Shown: piece after piece, positions 47,517-56,058 of the stretch
Layout of the letters: every line of letters starts with the position of its first letter
How positions within the stretch are numbered: position 1 is the stretch's first letter
NCBI GenBank assembly: GCA_001442925.1
Contig: LDXX01000001.1
Location: 186,001 to 250,000, forward strand
Reading direction: 5' to 3'
Length of the DNA stretch: 64,000 nt
From: Candidatus Kryptonium thompsonii
GTDB taxonomy: Bacteria > Bacteroidota > Ignavibacteria > Kryptoniales > Kryptoniaceae
Position numbers and translations under genes: made by a program
Notes under the pieces: generated by a model
What the model was told of the DNA's origin: nothing
The model's database searches: none
The model's input: the letters and a program-made list of their open reading frames with translations, nothing else

Positions 47517-47864
47517 TCATTTTTTATTCTCCAAGTAAATCTTTAATGCTACCGCACTATTATGTTCCGTATCGCGTGCACTATACAGAAGGGTTACATT
47601 TCCTTTGCGGGCCTCTGTTAAGATGGGTTGCCATGCCTCGGGTTTGCCATCTAACTCAGCAAAGTAGCGTCGTTTAAATTCTTCCCATTTCTTTGGGTCA
47701 TGCCCATACCAAAGTCGCAAGCTGTGGCTTGGAGCTACTCCTTTCAACCATGCGTCAATTTGCAAAGTTTCTTTCTTCACACCCCTGGGCCATAATCTCT
47801 CCACCAGGAAACGCTTACCGTCATCAGGTTCAGGGGCCTCATAAACACGCTTGGTCTTGATCAT
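47517..47864 (-). CDS. DUF488 family protein (YeaO-like)
   Basis: 115 residues, the family's full length. Landmarks are KRVYEAPEPDDGKRFLVERLWPRGVKKE, WYGHDPKKWEEFKRRY and VTLLYSARDTEHNSAVAL. The function is unknown; relatives are small cytosolic proteins. The coding DNA is visibly richer in G+C than its neighbours, which hints at acquisition from elsewhere. It lies between the far end of the CRISPR array and the cytochrome promoter, with AGGGAAG before the ATG. Confidence 0.85.
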   Translation of the reverse strand: MIKTKRVYEAPEPDDGKRFLVERLWPRGVKKETLQIDAWLKGVAPSHSLRLWYGHDPKKWEEFKRRYFAELDGKPEAWQPILTEARKGNVTLLYSARDTEHNSAVALKIYLENKK

Positions 47865-47892
47865 AAAAATACTTCCCTTCTGATAAAGTGAT

Positions 47893-50173
47893 TTAAAAAT
47901 TCCACACTGGTTCGATGCTCACTGACACGCTGGTTGAGGAAATGGCGTTTCTGAACTAGTTTAAATTCCACACTGGTTCGATGCTCACGAAAGCGCAATC
48001 GATACGATCGCGATATTCATGAACGTTTAAATTCCACACTGGTTCGATGCTCACATTTTTGACCCTTTGTATGTGATCCTGCGAAATGAGAGTTTAAATT
48101 CCACACTGGTTCGATGCTCACCAAAGTGTATGAATACGAAGGGAATCTTTTTTATTTCGTTTAAATTCCACACTGGTTCGATGCTCACTTATTCAAACAG
48201 GGGAAAATTCAATTTTATTTTATAAGTTTAAATTCCACACTGGTTCGATGCTCACTATTTTGATGGTGAGAATTATTATTTATTTGATAAGTGTTTAAAT
48301 TCCACACTGGTTCGATGCTCACAGCAACTAAAAAATACATCTTGCTTATATCTACCTTGTTTAAATTCCACACTGGTTCGATGCTCACACTGATCCAACC
48401 AGTTATACTAAGACAAAAGAAGAAGTTTAAATTCCACACTGGTTCGATGCTCACAGGAAAAACTAATAGACCTATACTCTACAAAATAATGTTTAAATTC
48501 CACACTGGTTCGATGCTCACGCAAAATGCCTGCAGAATGTCGCTTGTCCAGAGGGTGTTTAAATTCCACACTGGTTCGATGCTCACGAATCGCGCTTGCA
48601 GGGTATTTCGACGCTGAAACTTGTTTAAATTCCACACTGGTTCGATGCTCACTATGGAATTTTTCTCTCTTACTGCAAATTGGACAATGTTTAAATTCCA
48701 CACTGGTTCGATGCTCACTCAAAAATGAAGCGGATTGGATAAGGAAAGAAAAACGGTTTAAATTCCACACTGGTTCGATGCTCACAAATTATTTAAAAAC
48801 AACTTATCCCAAAGCCTATATGTTTAAATTCCACACTGGTTCGATGCTCACTAAATGTGATTATCTTGCTTACATAAGTGATAAGGAGTTTAAATTCCAC
48901 ACTGGTTCGATGCTCACAAATCAAAAAAGAGAATGAAAATGCAAAATCAAAAAGTTTAAATTCCACACTGGTTCGATGCTCACAAGGATATAGAAAACTT
49001 ATACTTGCGATAATTGTTTGTTTAAATTCCACACTGGTTCGATGCTCACACTTGAGAGCAACCGAAAAATTGTAATTGAAAACTTGTTTAAATTCCACAC
49101 TGGTTCGATGCTCACAAGAATTTTTGAAAGAGCGATTAAAACCCAAATTTGGTTTAAATTCCACACTGGTTCGATGCTCACCGGTAAAGATAGTGGGCAT
49201 TTTTTATTCCAAAGCATGTTTAAATTCCACACTGGTTCGATGCTCACCGTTGTTTTTGCGATTTTTTAAAAAAATCAAAAAAAGTTTAAATTCCACACTG
49301 GTTCGATGCTCACATATTCGGAATAGGGGTTTCAGAAAACCTATTTCCAGTTTAAATTCCACACTGGTTCGATGCTCACAGATTGCAGAAAGAATTATGC
49401 TGATGGTTGAAATGGGTTTAAATTCCACACTGGTTCGATGCTCACAATGAGGAAGATGTTTGGCTTTTGATTGACCCCACTGTTTAAATTCCACACTGGT
49501 TCGATGCTCACTAAATCAAAAGGAGAATGAAAATGCAAAATGAAAAGGTTTAAATTCCACACTGGTTCGATGCTCACTTCTACTGAGAAAATTCTTACCG
49601 AAAAAATTCATACGTTTAAATTCCACACTGGTTCGATGCTCACATTTAAAGCGAAAGCGGAAGGATTTTTAAAAACATGTTTAAATTCCACACTGGTTCG
49701 ATGCTCACACAATTCCACATTATATCTTGAATCTGAAGGACTTGAGTTTAAATTCCACACTGGTTCGATGCTCACGGAAGTTTGATGGAGAGTGGTGGTG
49801 GGGGTATTATAGTTTAAATTCCACACTGGTTCGATGCTCACTCGCAATTTGGGGGAAATGAGGCATTATTTAAAAGAAGTTTAAATTCCACACTGGTTCG
49901 ATGCTCACGGACCTTGAGAGGTTAAAGTGGGCAAACCGGGAATATGTTTAAATTCCACACTGGTTCGATGCTCACCAATAAATAAAGTTGGACCCGTAAC
50001 ATAACCATATTGTTTAAATTCCACACTGGTTCGATGCTCACAAGAACGAGAAGATTTAAACAAGATTTTGAGAGAGCGTTTAAATTCCACACTGGTTCGA
50101 TGCTCACGTTCTTTGTGTCTTTGGTGGGGAAGTTGATTATTTAGTTTAAATTCCACACTGGTTCGATGCTCAC
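47893..50173 (-). CRISPR. CRISPR array, 35 repeats of 30 bp and 34 spacers (type I-B)
   Basis: On the minus strand the repeat is GTGAGCATCGAACCAGTGTGGAATTTAAAC (written in parts: 5' GTGAGCATCGAACCAGTG, 3' TGGAATTTAAAC). The 3' ATTTAAAC would form the 8-nt crRNA handle. I count 35 units, the first at 50144-50173 next to the leader, the last at 47893-47922. All read as identical except the last, whose handle is degenerate (TTTTTAA in place of TTTAAAC), marking the old, trailer end. Spacers are 35-37 bp. Transcription runs from cas2 side outward. A hidden pair of related spacers lies at 48918-48953 and 49512-49547. The array is long and uniform, so it is probably active. Confidence 0.99.
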
Positions 50174-50190
50174 TCTCCAAAAACTACAAA

Positions 50191-50219
50191 ATTTTACACA
50201 AAAAATCAAATTTTTCCAA
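50191..50219 (-). promoter_or_regulatory. Predicted pre-crRNA promoter
   Basis: Minus-strand TTGGAA (50219-50214), 17 nt, TAAAAT (50196-50191) followed by TTTG. The start would fall about 10 nt before the first repeat. Confidence 0.5.
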
Positions 50220-50228
50220 CCTAAATTA

Positions 50229-50267
50229 AGTCGCGGAGCAAAATGCAAAAATATACGGTCCGCGACT
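50229..50267. repeat. Inverted repeat in the CRISPR leader
   Basis: AGTCGCGGA (50229-50237), 21-nt spacer, TCCGCGACT (50259-50267), a perfect 9-bp inverted pair directly upstream of the predicted leader promoter. It is not followed by a T run, so it is not an ordinary terminator. Confidence 0.85.
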
Positions 50268-50344
50268 AAGAGAAAACTGATTAATTTTTTTCAAACTTTC
50301 AAATATTAAGTATTTAACCGCTAAATTTAACGCCCCAAAACTCT

Positions 50345-50356
50345 GTCCGCGACTAA
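50345..50356. repeat. Third copy of the leader motif, overlapping the cas2 stop
   Basis: GTCCGCGACTAA at 50345-50356 is identical over 12 bp to 50258-50269 and lies 87 bp from it, in direct orientation. The cas2 stop codon is inside it. Confidence 0.85.
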
Positions 50357-50613
50357 ATTATTCTACTTACCTCACTTCTTTCCACACCTATAACTTCCCT
50401 ATCAACCCATTTTTTCTCCATTGAATAAATTAAAACCGAATCCTCATTCAAGTTTATTATTTTTCTCAATTTTACTTTCATTTCCTCAAATTGTCCATCG
50501 CTTAATTCTCCTTCAAATACCGAATTTTGCACCCAATTCAAATACTTTCGCATAAATTTTAAAACTTTGTTCACCCTCTTTTCCGCTATGTCATAAACAA
50601 CTATGTAATACAT
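50353..50613 (-). CDS. cas2: CRISPR-associated Cas2 endoribonuclease-fold protein
   Basis: 86 residues from the ATG at 50613 (MYYIVVYDIAEKRVNKVLKF), with GGGGGG shortly upstream. The open frame reaches seven codons higher into the cas1 stop. Ferredoxin-like fold with the acidic D in VVYDIAEKR and QNSVFEGELSDGQF. With Cas1 it integrates new spacers at the leader end. It lies 11 nt after cas1. Confidence 0.95.
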   Translation of the reverse strand: MYYIVVYDIAEKRVNKVLKFMRKYLNWVQNSVFEGELSDGQFEEMKVKLRKIINLNEDSVLIYSMEKKWVDREVIGVERSEVSRII

Positions 50614-50624
50614 TTCTAGCCCCC

Positions 50625-51659
50625 CTACCACCAAATTTTAAATCCTTCATATTTTTCCTCTCCCATTATATGTTTGATCAGCTTATAACACTCCAATTTT
50701 ATCAGTGTTCTGTAGCTTACACTCCTTTTCAGCTTTGGATGCTTAATTGTCGTCTCAAGCTTTTTATCAAACTCACCAATGAAAATTTTCCTACCCTTAT
50801 CATTCAAATAAGTATAATTTAAATCCTCATTAAAATGCTCAGCTTTTATCTGCCTATGATTTATCAAGCTAAAAATTAACCTATCAACAAGCAAAGGTTT
50901 AAAAATTTCCGATAAGTCTAAACTTAAAGAAAATCGCTTAGTTGCCGGCTCATGAAGAAAACTTACAGCAGGATTAAGTTGTGTTTTATAAATTTCATCA
51001 AGAACCACAGAATACAAAAGTGAGTTTCCAAATGAAATCAGCGCGTTGATAGGATTTGTCGGGGGTCTTCGTTCTCTTTTTTCAAACTTAAAAACTTCCT
51101 CATCAGATTTTATTATGAAGTTCCAAGCATCAAGATATATTTTATTGATTCGTCCCTCGATGCCCAAAATTTCTTCAATCTTCTCACAATTCCTCACCTT
51201 ATCCAGACTGCTTTTAATATCTGAAATGATAAACTCAATTTCATCTTGAAATTCTAAATCGTCCGATCTTGATTGGTAATACTTTAAATTCTTTAAAATG
51301 TTATGACCAGCCGAGTTAATAATCTCCTTCGCGATTTCAATTCTAAGATTTGGATCCAAATAAAATTCCACTTGCCTTACTATGATATATCCTGAAATTG
51401 AACCTTCACGCGGAAAAAATGTACCTGAGTAATGACCATAGTAATCAAAAACGTGCAACGAAATATCATTTTTTGCTAGGAAATTTAAAGCTTTGCTATT
51501 TATATCAATTTCCCCAAAAACAAAAATTGAGTCAATGCTTTCAATTGGTATGATTTTTCTCTGGATATTTTCCTCTTTTTCATCGGAGAATTCAAAAACA
51601 ATTGTATTTTCCTTTCTCCTCAATCTTCCGTGTCTCATTATGTAAAGTGGCTTTTTCAT
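50625..51659 (-). CDS. cas1: CRISPR-associated integrase Cas1 (type I-B)
   Basis: 344 residues from the ATG at 51659 (MKKPLYIMRHGRLRRKENT). A further TTG at 51674 would overlap cas4. It has an N-terminal beta domain (about 1-85) and a C-terminal helical catalytic domain. Likely metal ligands are the Glu in the segment around RINKIYLDAWNF, the His in FLHEPATKRFSLSLD and the Asp of DLSEIFKPLLVDRLIF. It overlaps nothing and is 2-3 nt from cas4. Confidence 0.97.
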   Translation of the reverse strand: MKKPLYIMRHGRLRRKENTIVFEFSDEKEENIQRKIIPIESIDSIFVFGEIDINSKALNFLAKNDISLHVFDYYGHYSGTFFPREGSISGYIIVRQVEFYLDPNLRIEIAKEIINSAGHNILKNLKYYQSRSDDLEFQDEIEFIISDIKSSLDKVRNCEKIEEILGIEGRINKIYLDAWNFIIKSDEEVFKFEKRERRPPTNPINALISFGNSLLYSVVLDEIYKTQLNPAVSFLHEPATKRFSLSLDLSEIFKPLLVDRLIFSLINHRQIKAEHFNEDLNYTYLNDKGRKIFIGEFDKKLETTIKHPKLKRSVSYRTLIKLECYKLIKHIMGEEKYEGFKIWW

Positions 51660-51661
51660 AC

Positions 51662-52171
51662 CTATACCCAACAAAATTCAAAATAACTACAAGATTTACA
51701 AGTGGGGATTCTTACTTTCTCAGGTGCTTTTTCTGATGAAACTATAGCTTTTATATCCTCTAAAACTTTTCGGAGTTTCTCCCTATCCTCATCTTTAAGC
51801 TCAATGATTTCCCTTTTGTGAAGTTTTGGATAATTTATCACACCTTTAAATCCAACTGCCTTTCTCGTCTCAAGATAGTAGATATAGTATTTGACCTGCC
51901 ATATATGAGCTTCCTCCAATTTATTTGACTTTTTAACTTCATGAATAATCTTATTTTCAAAATCAATCCAGTCAATGACTATTGTTTGATCAATATCTAT
52001 TTCCTTGTCTTCTCTCTCATAAGACGTTTGAGATATGAGCTTCCCAATTTTGACCATATCGGATTCGCTTTCAAAATTTAAATTATGTGCAAAAAGCCAA
52101 AGCTTCCTCTTACAAACAAAATAGTAATTCACCATCGTTCCTGTATATTTAACATGTTCGAAAAGCTCCAT
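51662..52171 (-). CDS. cas4: CRISPR-associated exonuclease Cas4
   Basis: 169 residues. The four cysteines that hold the 4Fe-4S cluster are C20 (YYFVCKRKLWLF) and C158, C161 and C167 (CKSCSYFEFC). RecB-type motifs VIDWIDFENKIIHEVKKSNK and AHIWQVKYYIYYLE lie between. It trims prespacers and helps choose those with the right PAM. Present in most type I-B loci. Confidence 0.96.
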   Translation of the reverse strand: MELFEHVKYTGTMVNYYFVCKRKLWLFAHNLNFESESDMVKIGKLISQTSYEREDKEIDIDQTIVIDWIDFENKIIHEVKKSNKLEEAHIWQVKYYIYYLETRKAVGFKGVINYPKLHKREIIELKDEDREKLRKVLEDIKAIVSSEKAPEKVRIPTCKSCSYFEFCWV

Positions 52172-52200
52172 AAGGTTACATAAACAAAGGTTTTAAAAAT

Positions 52201-54420
52201 TCAATCAATAATTCTTGCATCCGCTGAATCTTCAACACCGGATAAGATTAGCCCCACATTATAGTCATATTCGTAATTGACCACCTTAACATTGGCAAGC
52301 AATTCCTTTAAAGCATCGTTGTCAATATAACCACTCAAGGACACTAGTGAATTCATTCTTGTTCTATACAAAGGTATTGGAACCATAAAATCTTTAATTA
52401 ATTCCATAACAAAAATTTTCTCCTTTTTGTCCTTTACTTTTATTCTTTCAATGATATCCTTCAAAGGCGCTTTATTAAGGTTCAATTCATTTAAAATTTT
52501 TAGGTTCTGAACTTCTCTTTCCAATAAACTTTCCGGAATAACTTCAATTTGGCTTATACCCCGAAATATCCTCTGGGCTTCGGATTTTTTATCAACGCTG
52601 AAATTTTCAATTAATCCAAGCGCATTACTAAATTTTGTCCAATAACTTGTTTCTTTTAAATTTTTCTCGGAATAAAAATCTTCGACCATCTTTACCTTCT
52701 GTTCCTCGGAAAGGACACTGTCCTTTAGCAAAGATTTTGTTTTCTCAACTATTTCCTTTTCATAAACATTTCCAAGTCCTGATACATCCCGGGTAAATAT
52801 ATACACATTTGGCCCACTTGGATAAAACTCACCATCCGTTTTAAACCTTCGATAAACTCTACCCATCCTCTGAATTAGAACATCTAAAGGTGCTAACTCT
52901 GTTATTAAAACATCAAAATCAATATCGAGAGATACCTCTATAACCTGAGTAGATATTAAAATTCCTTCAAAATCTTCCCGAAGAACTTTATCTTCTTTAG
53001 AAGCTCTATCCATACGCACAAACCTTGAGTGTAGTAACAATGGGGAAAATTCTTTTAAAGAATCATATAATTCTTGAGACCTCTTAACAGTGTTACATAC
53101 AACGAGTATCTTTTTTACCCGATCTTTCCTTATACTTGTTATAAAATTTTTTAAAGTATTTCCACTTAATGGTTCATCCACTAACTTAATTTTGTGTTTT
53201 TTAAGTTTGGGAACTTTAGTAATACAAAATTCACTATACTCTTCTAATCGGTCTTTTAAAAAAGATGGCAAGGTTGCTGTAACCACAAGAAATTTGCCGC
53301 CGATTTTAGATATTTCTCCCAATCCATGGGTAATTACCGCCATCGTCTCTGGGGAATACGCTTGAATTTCATCAACTACTACTTTTGAATACGAAAGAGT
53401 TGCATAAATTTTCTCAAAGCCAAAATATTTTAAAGTTGCGGTGAAAACTTGATCAGCGGTTGAAACTATCAGCGGATAAGATAAGTCTTTAGCCATTTCG
53501 TAATGGTAAAAAGCGTCATCAGTAGATGTATTTTCCCATTCAAACAGCAAATCACTCAATGCTCCGGAATGAAGTAATCCTACATTATCTTTGCCAAACA
53601 ACTTTGCCATTCTTTCATACATAGCAGTCACGGAAGTTCGCACAGGAAGAGTATAAAATGTTTTTTGGCGATCACTCCACAACAATGCCATCTCTGTTTT
53701 CCCCATTCCAGTAGATGCTAAAACAATTCCGCTTTTATTTTTAAGTTCATCACTTATTTCTACCAATTGCCATGGTTGTTTAGTTTTTGTAAGTAAAAAA
53801 TTTTCAGTTTTACCATACTTATCTATAGGTTCAGATTCAACTAGAACACCAGCAGAAGCTGAGTGGTCTATTCTATTTAAAAGCCCTAGAAGAATTACAA
53901 ATTTCGATTCTTTTTCTAAATCAAAAACTCCATCAATTCGCCGTGAATAGTATTTCCTTAAAATTTCTACATTTTTTCTGAATATCCCCCTTTTTACCAG
54001 AGTAAAAGCCCTATTGAAATATGTACTTAGTTTTTCTATATAGTTTTGGACATCAGAATAAATCTCATTTATTATTTTATCGTCCTTTAAATCAGGAAAA
54101 TTTCTCCAATGATGGAAAGCCACCATTTTTAAAAGAAGTTCATCATCATCTTCAATAAAAAGAAGTGATAAGAAATTATGAGGGATTTCAGAAGCACCAT
54201 GAGACTCACTTCCTCTGATCTTCTTTTGAAAAGCAGAATTTGCTTTCCCAAAATCATGGTAAAAACAAGGTTTTCTTAATATTTCCCAATCTTTATCTTC
54301 AAGCTGTATTCCCAACTTGCCCCCTAATCTTTTTAAATCCTCAAATGCATTTAATACATCTTCAATATGTTCTTTCAGAGTTTTCTGTGGATGAGATTTA
54401 GCAATTATTTCATCCACCAT
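52201..54420 (-). CDS. cas3: CRISPR-associated Cas3 nuclease-helicase
   Basis: 739 residues. The N-terminal HD nuclease has H18, H55-D56 (FYHDFGK), H81 and H103-H104 (AFHHWRNFPD). The superfamily 2 helicase follows, with Walker A LASTGMGKTE (K241), DEIQ box (350-353), TATLPSF, ISTQVIEVSLDIDFD and QRMGRVYR. It is recruited by Cascade to unwind and shred the target. It overlaps cas5 by 16 nt and ends 29 nt before cas4. Confidence 0.97.
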   Translation of the reverse strand: MVDEIIAKSHPQKTLKEHIEDVLNAFEDLKRLGGKLGIQLEDKDWEILRKPCFYHDFGKANSAFQKKIRGSESHGASEIPHNFLSLLFIEDDDELLLKMVAFHHWRNFPDLKDDKIINEIYSDVQNYIEKLSTYFNRAFTLVKRGIFRKNVEILRKYYSRRIDGVFDLEKESKFVILLGLLNRIDHSASAGVLVESEPIDKYGKTENFLLTKTKQPWQLVEISDELKNKSGIVLASTGMGKTEMALLWSDRQKTFYTLPVRTSVTAMYERMAKLFGKDNVGLLHSGALSDLLFEWENTSTDDAFYHYEMAKDLSYPLIVSTADQVFTATLKYFGFEKIYATLSYSKVVVDEIQAYSPETMAVITHGLGEISKIGGKFLVVTATLPSFLKDRLEEYSEFCITKVPKLKKHKIKLVDEPLSGNTLKNFITSIRKDRVKKILVVCNTVKRSQELYDSLKEFSPLLLHSRFVRMDRASKEDKVLREDFEGILISTQVIEVSLDIDFDVLITELAPLDVLIQRMGRVYRRFKTDGEFYPSGPNVYIFTRDVSGLGNVYEKEIVEKTKSLLKDSVLSEEQKVKMVEDFYSEKNLKETSYWTKFSNALGLIENFSVDKKSEAQRIFRGISQIEVIPESLLEREVQNLKILNELNLNKAPLKDIIERIKVKDKKEKIFVMELIKDFMVPIPLYRTRMNSLVSLSGYIDNDALKELLANVKVVNYEYDYNVGLILSGVEDSADARIID

Positions 54421-55163
54421 ATAGGTATCCCCTCTTTATCTGTGTTTATTATCCTTATTTGTCTTTCTGTAATTCCTTGTTCTGCTTGGGCATAAATCAC
54501 TTTTATCATTTCAAAATTTCTAAATATTTCTAGATTCTCTCGCTTCCTTCGGCCCCGCTTGCTTTTGTATTTTGGTTTTGATACAAGCTTGTAGTAAGCA
54601 GGCAGCATATAAGGTATACCTTCGATTTCGAAAGTTTCAGCCATATCAAATCGAATGTAAGAGTTATATGGAAGTTTTATCTCTCCTCCTTCGGTCGTTG
54701 AAAGGTCTAACTCTAATTCTTCATCCTCATTCACCTCCATGTTAATAATCAAATCCTCAGGTCTGCCCAAATATGGGAAATACGGAGGATCAAGAAGAGA
54801 TGCCAAAAGCTTATTGTGAAGTTCCGCGCTTGGCATTTTTATGTGAATAATCAGTTCTAAATCCACCAAAAAAGTGACGATAATAGGATATGGTTTTCCT
54901 TCCGTCTCCTCCGCCTTATACTTGTGATATCTAACAAATTCCCGACACAAATTGCCATATTTTCCCTGAACAGAAATATTTATTCCATCTATGGTCTGAG
55001 AACTGGAAAGCATGTCATGAATAAAACCAAGAACTGTAGAATAAGGCGGAAGCGGGTAAGTTTCTATTATTTCCATTGAATACGGGGTACGGAATACCGC
55101 CTTTTCCTGAAATGTCTTAAGCTTTATTATTCTGTTCATCTGAAGCTTTTTACTTCTTTTCAT
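54405..55163 (-). CDS. cas5: Cascade subunit Cas5 (Cas5t-like, type I-B)
   Basis: 252 residues; the ATG at 55139 (MNRIIKLKTFQEKA) is an alternative start. RAMP fold, with KLKTFQEKAVFRTPYSMEI and TYPLPPYSTVLGFIHDML, typical of Cas5 N-termini, and the Gly/Arg-rich loop KYKSKRGRRKR (about 208-218). It binds the 5' handle of the crRNA. It overlaps cas7 by 14 nt and cas3 by 16 nt. Confidence 0.93.
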   Translation of the reverse strand: MKRSKKLQMNRIIKLKTFQEKAVFRTPYSMEIIETYPLPPYSTVLGFIHDMLSSSQTIDGINISVQGKYGNLCREFVRYHKYKAEETEGKPYPIIVTFLVDLELIIHIKMPSAELHNKLLASLLDPPYFPYLGRPEDLIINMEVNEDEELELDLSTTEGGEIKLPYNSYIRFDMAETFEIEGIPYMLPAYYKLVSKPKYKSKRGRRKRENLEIFRNFEMIKVIYAQAEQGITERQIRIINTDKEGIPIWWMK

Positions 55164-56058
55164 TGAAAGCTTTCTCTACCTCTTCCTTAATTCTATCTAG
55201 AGCATCAAAAGGTGAAACTGTTATTCCAAAATCATCTCCAAACTCCCCCTTCTGAATTCCCAAATGTGTCAAATCGCCTATTATTTTTATCTCCTTTTCA
55301 CTAACCGTATATTTTGCCTCAAGAACCTGTTTCAAACTTTCATAGTTTATAAAAGGTTTGGAACCTTTAAAGATTACATTTACAGCATTGTGGAAAAAGA
55401 GAGACTTTTTATGATATACGCCACCAATAACGAATATGGGTTTTAAATCTTCTCTTCTACCTCTTATATCGCGATATAGAAATTTGGTAGCTTCTATTAA
55501 ATCACATACTCTTTTTATCTTCTCTTCTTTGGAAAGGTTATGACCAAAATTTTCATCCTTACCAACTTTATCTAAATCAACAGATAGAGAATATTTGTAA
55601 TAACCATATCCGGTTTCTATATTTGCCATATCTGGGTTTTCTCCAAGCCTATCAGCAAAATTTTTATTTGTCAAAAGCTCTTGATCACCAAACCATGGCT
55701 CAAAAGAGATTAAGTGTGTTAATCTTGCAACCGCTGCTCTTGTTTGCGCCTGCCTCCCCCTACCAGCAGTTATCATATATCCAAAAAGATCTGCTTCTTC
55801 TGGAAATTCTTTTTTTAACTGTTTGGGATCATACTGTTTTACGCCCTGCTCTGAGGTTAATTGCGCGTATTTCCAAATTCCATGTTCTACAAGCCAATTT
55901 ACTATAGAATATCTCAATGCTTGGCGAGAAGTAAAAAGAAATGTTTCTCCACTTCCTCTGTGAATTTTTTTAGCTATTGAGACGTTCCCATATCCCTCGT
56001 CATAGTTGCATGGGAATGCCTTTACAATGTAAGTTATTGTTAATCCTTTTCTATTCAT
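55150..56058 (-). CDS. cas7: Cascade backbone subunit Cas7 (Cst2/DevR family)
   Basis: 302 residues. Cst2/DevR-type features are GLTITYIVKAFPCNYDEGYGNVS, the RNA-binding AGRGRQAQTRAAVARL and RPFFVIGGVYHKKSLFFHN-like segment. Several copies line the crRNA in Cascade. It overlaps cas8 by 4 nt. It assigns the locus to type I-B, the old Tneap group. Confidence 0.95.
   Translation of the reverse strand: MNRKGLTITYIVKAFPCNYDEGYGNVSIAKKIHRGSGETFLFTSRQALRYSIVNWLVEHGIWKYAQLTSEQGVKQYDPKQLKKEFPEEADLFGYMITAGRGRQAQTRAAVARLTHLISFEPWFGDQELLTNKNFADRLGENPDMANIETGYGYYKYSLSVDLDKVGKDENFGHNLSKEEKIKRVCDLIEATKFLYRDIRGRREDLKPIFVIGGVYHKKSLFFHNAVNVIFKGSKPFINYESLKQVLEAKYTVSEKEIKIIGDLTHLGIQKGEFGDDFGITVSPFDALDRIKEEVEKAFNEKK

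Larger units (their letters stand above)
50174..50352 (-). promoter_or_regulatory. CRISPR leader
   Basis: A+T-rich 179 nt between the cas2 stop and the first repeat. It contains a predicted promoter near the repeat (50191-50219) and three copies of a G+C-rich 9-mer, AGTCGCGGA or its complement. Confidence 0.85.

Noticed and set aside
49116-50077. Possible relation between spacers at 49116 and 50042 (both can read F-E-R-A)
   Set aside because: The shared stretch is short and uneven, unlike the clear pair at 48918 and 49512.
47893-50175. Open frames across the array, on both strands, encoding repeats like EHRTSVEFK or FKFHTGSMLT
   Set aside because: They are translations of the CRISPR repeat and change frame with spacer length. 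They are not genes.
50229-50267. Leader inverted repeat as a cas2 terminator
   Set aside because: The arms are 9 bp with a 21-nt loop, but no T run follows on either strand.
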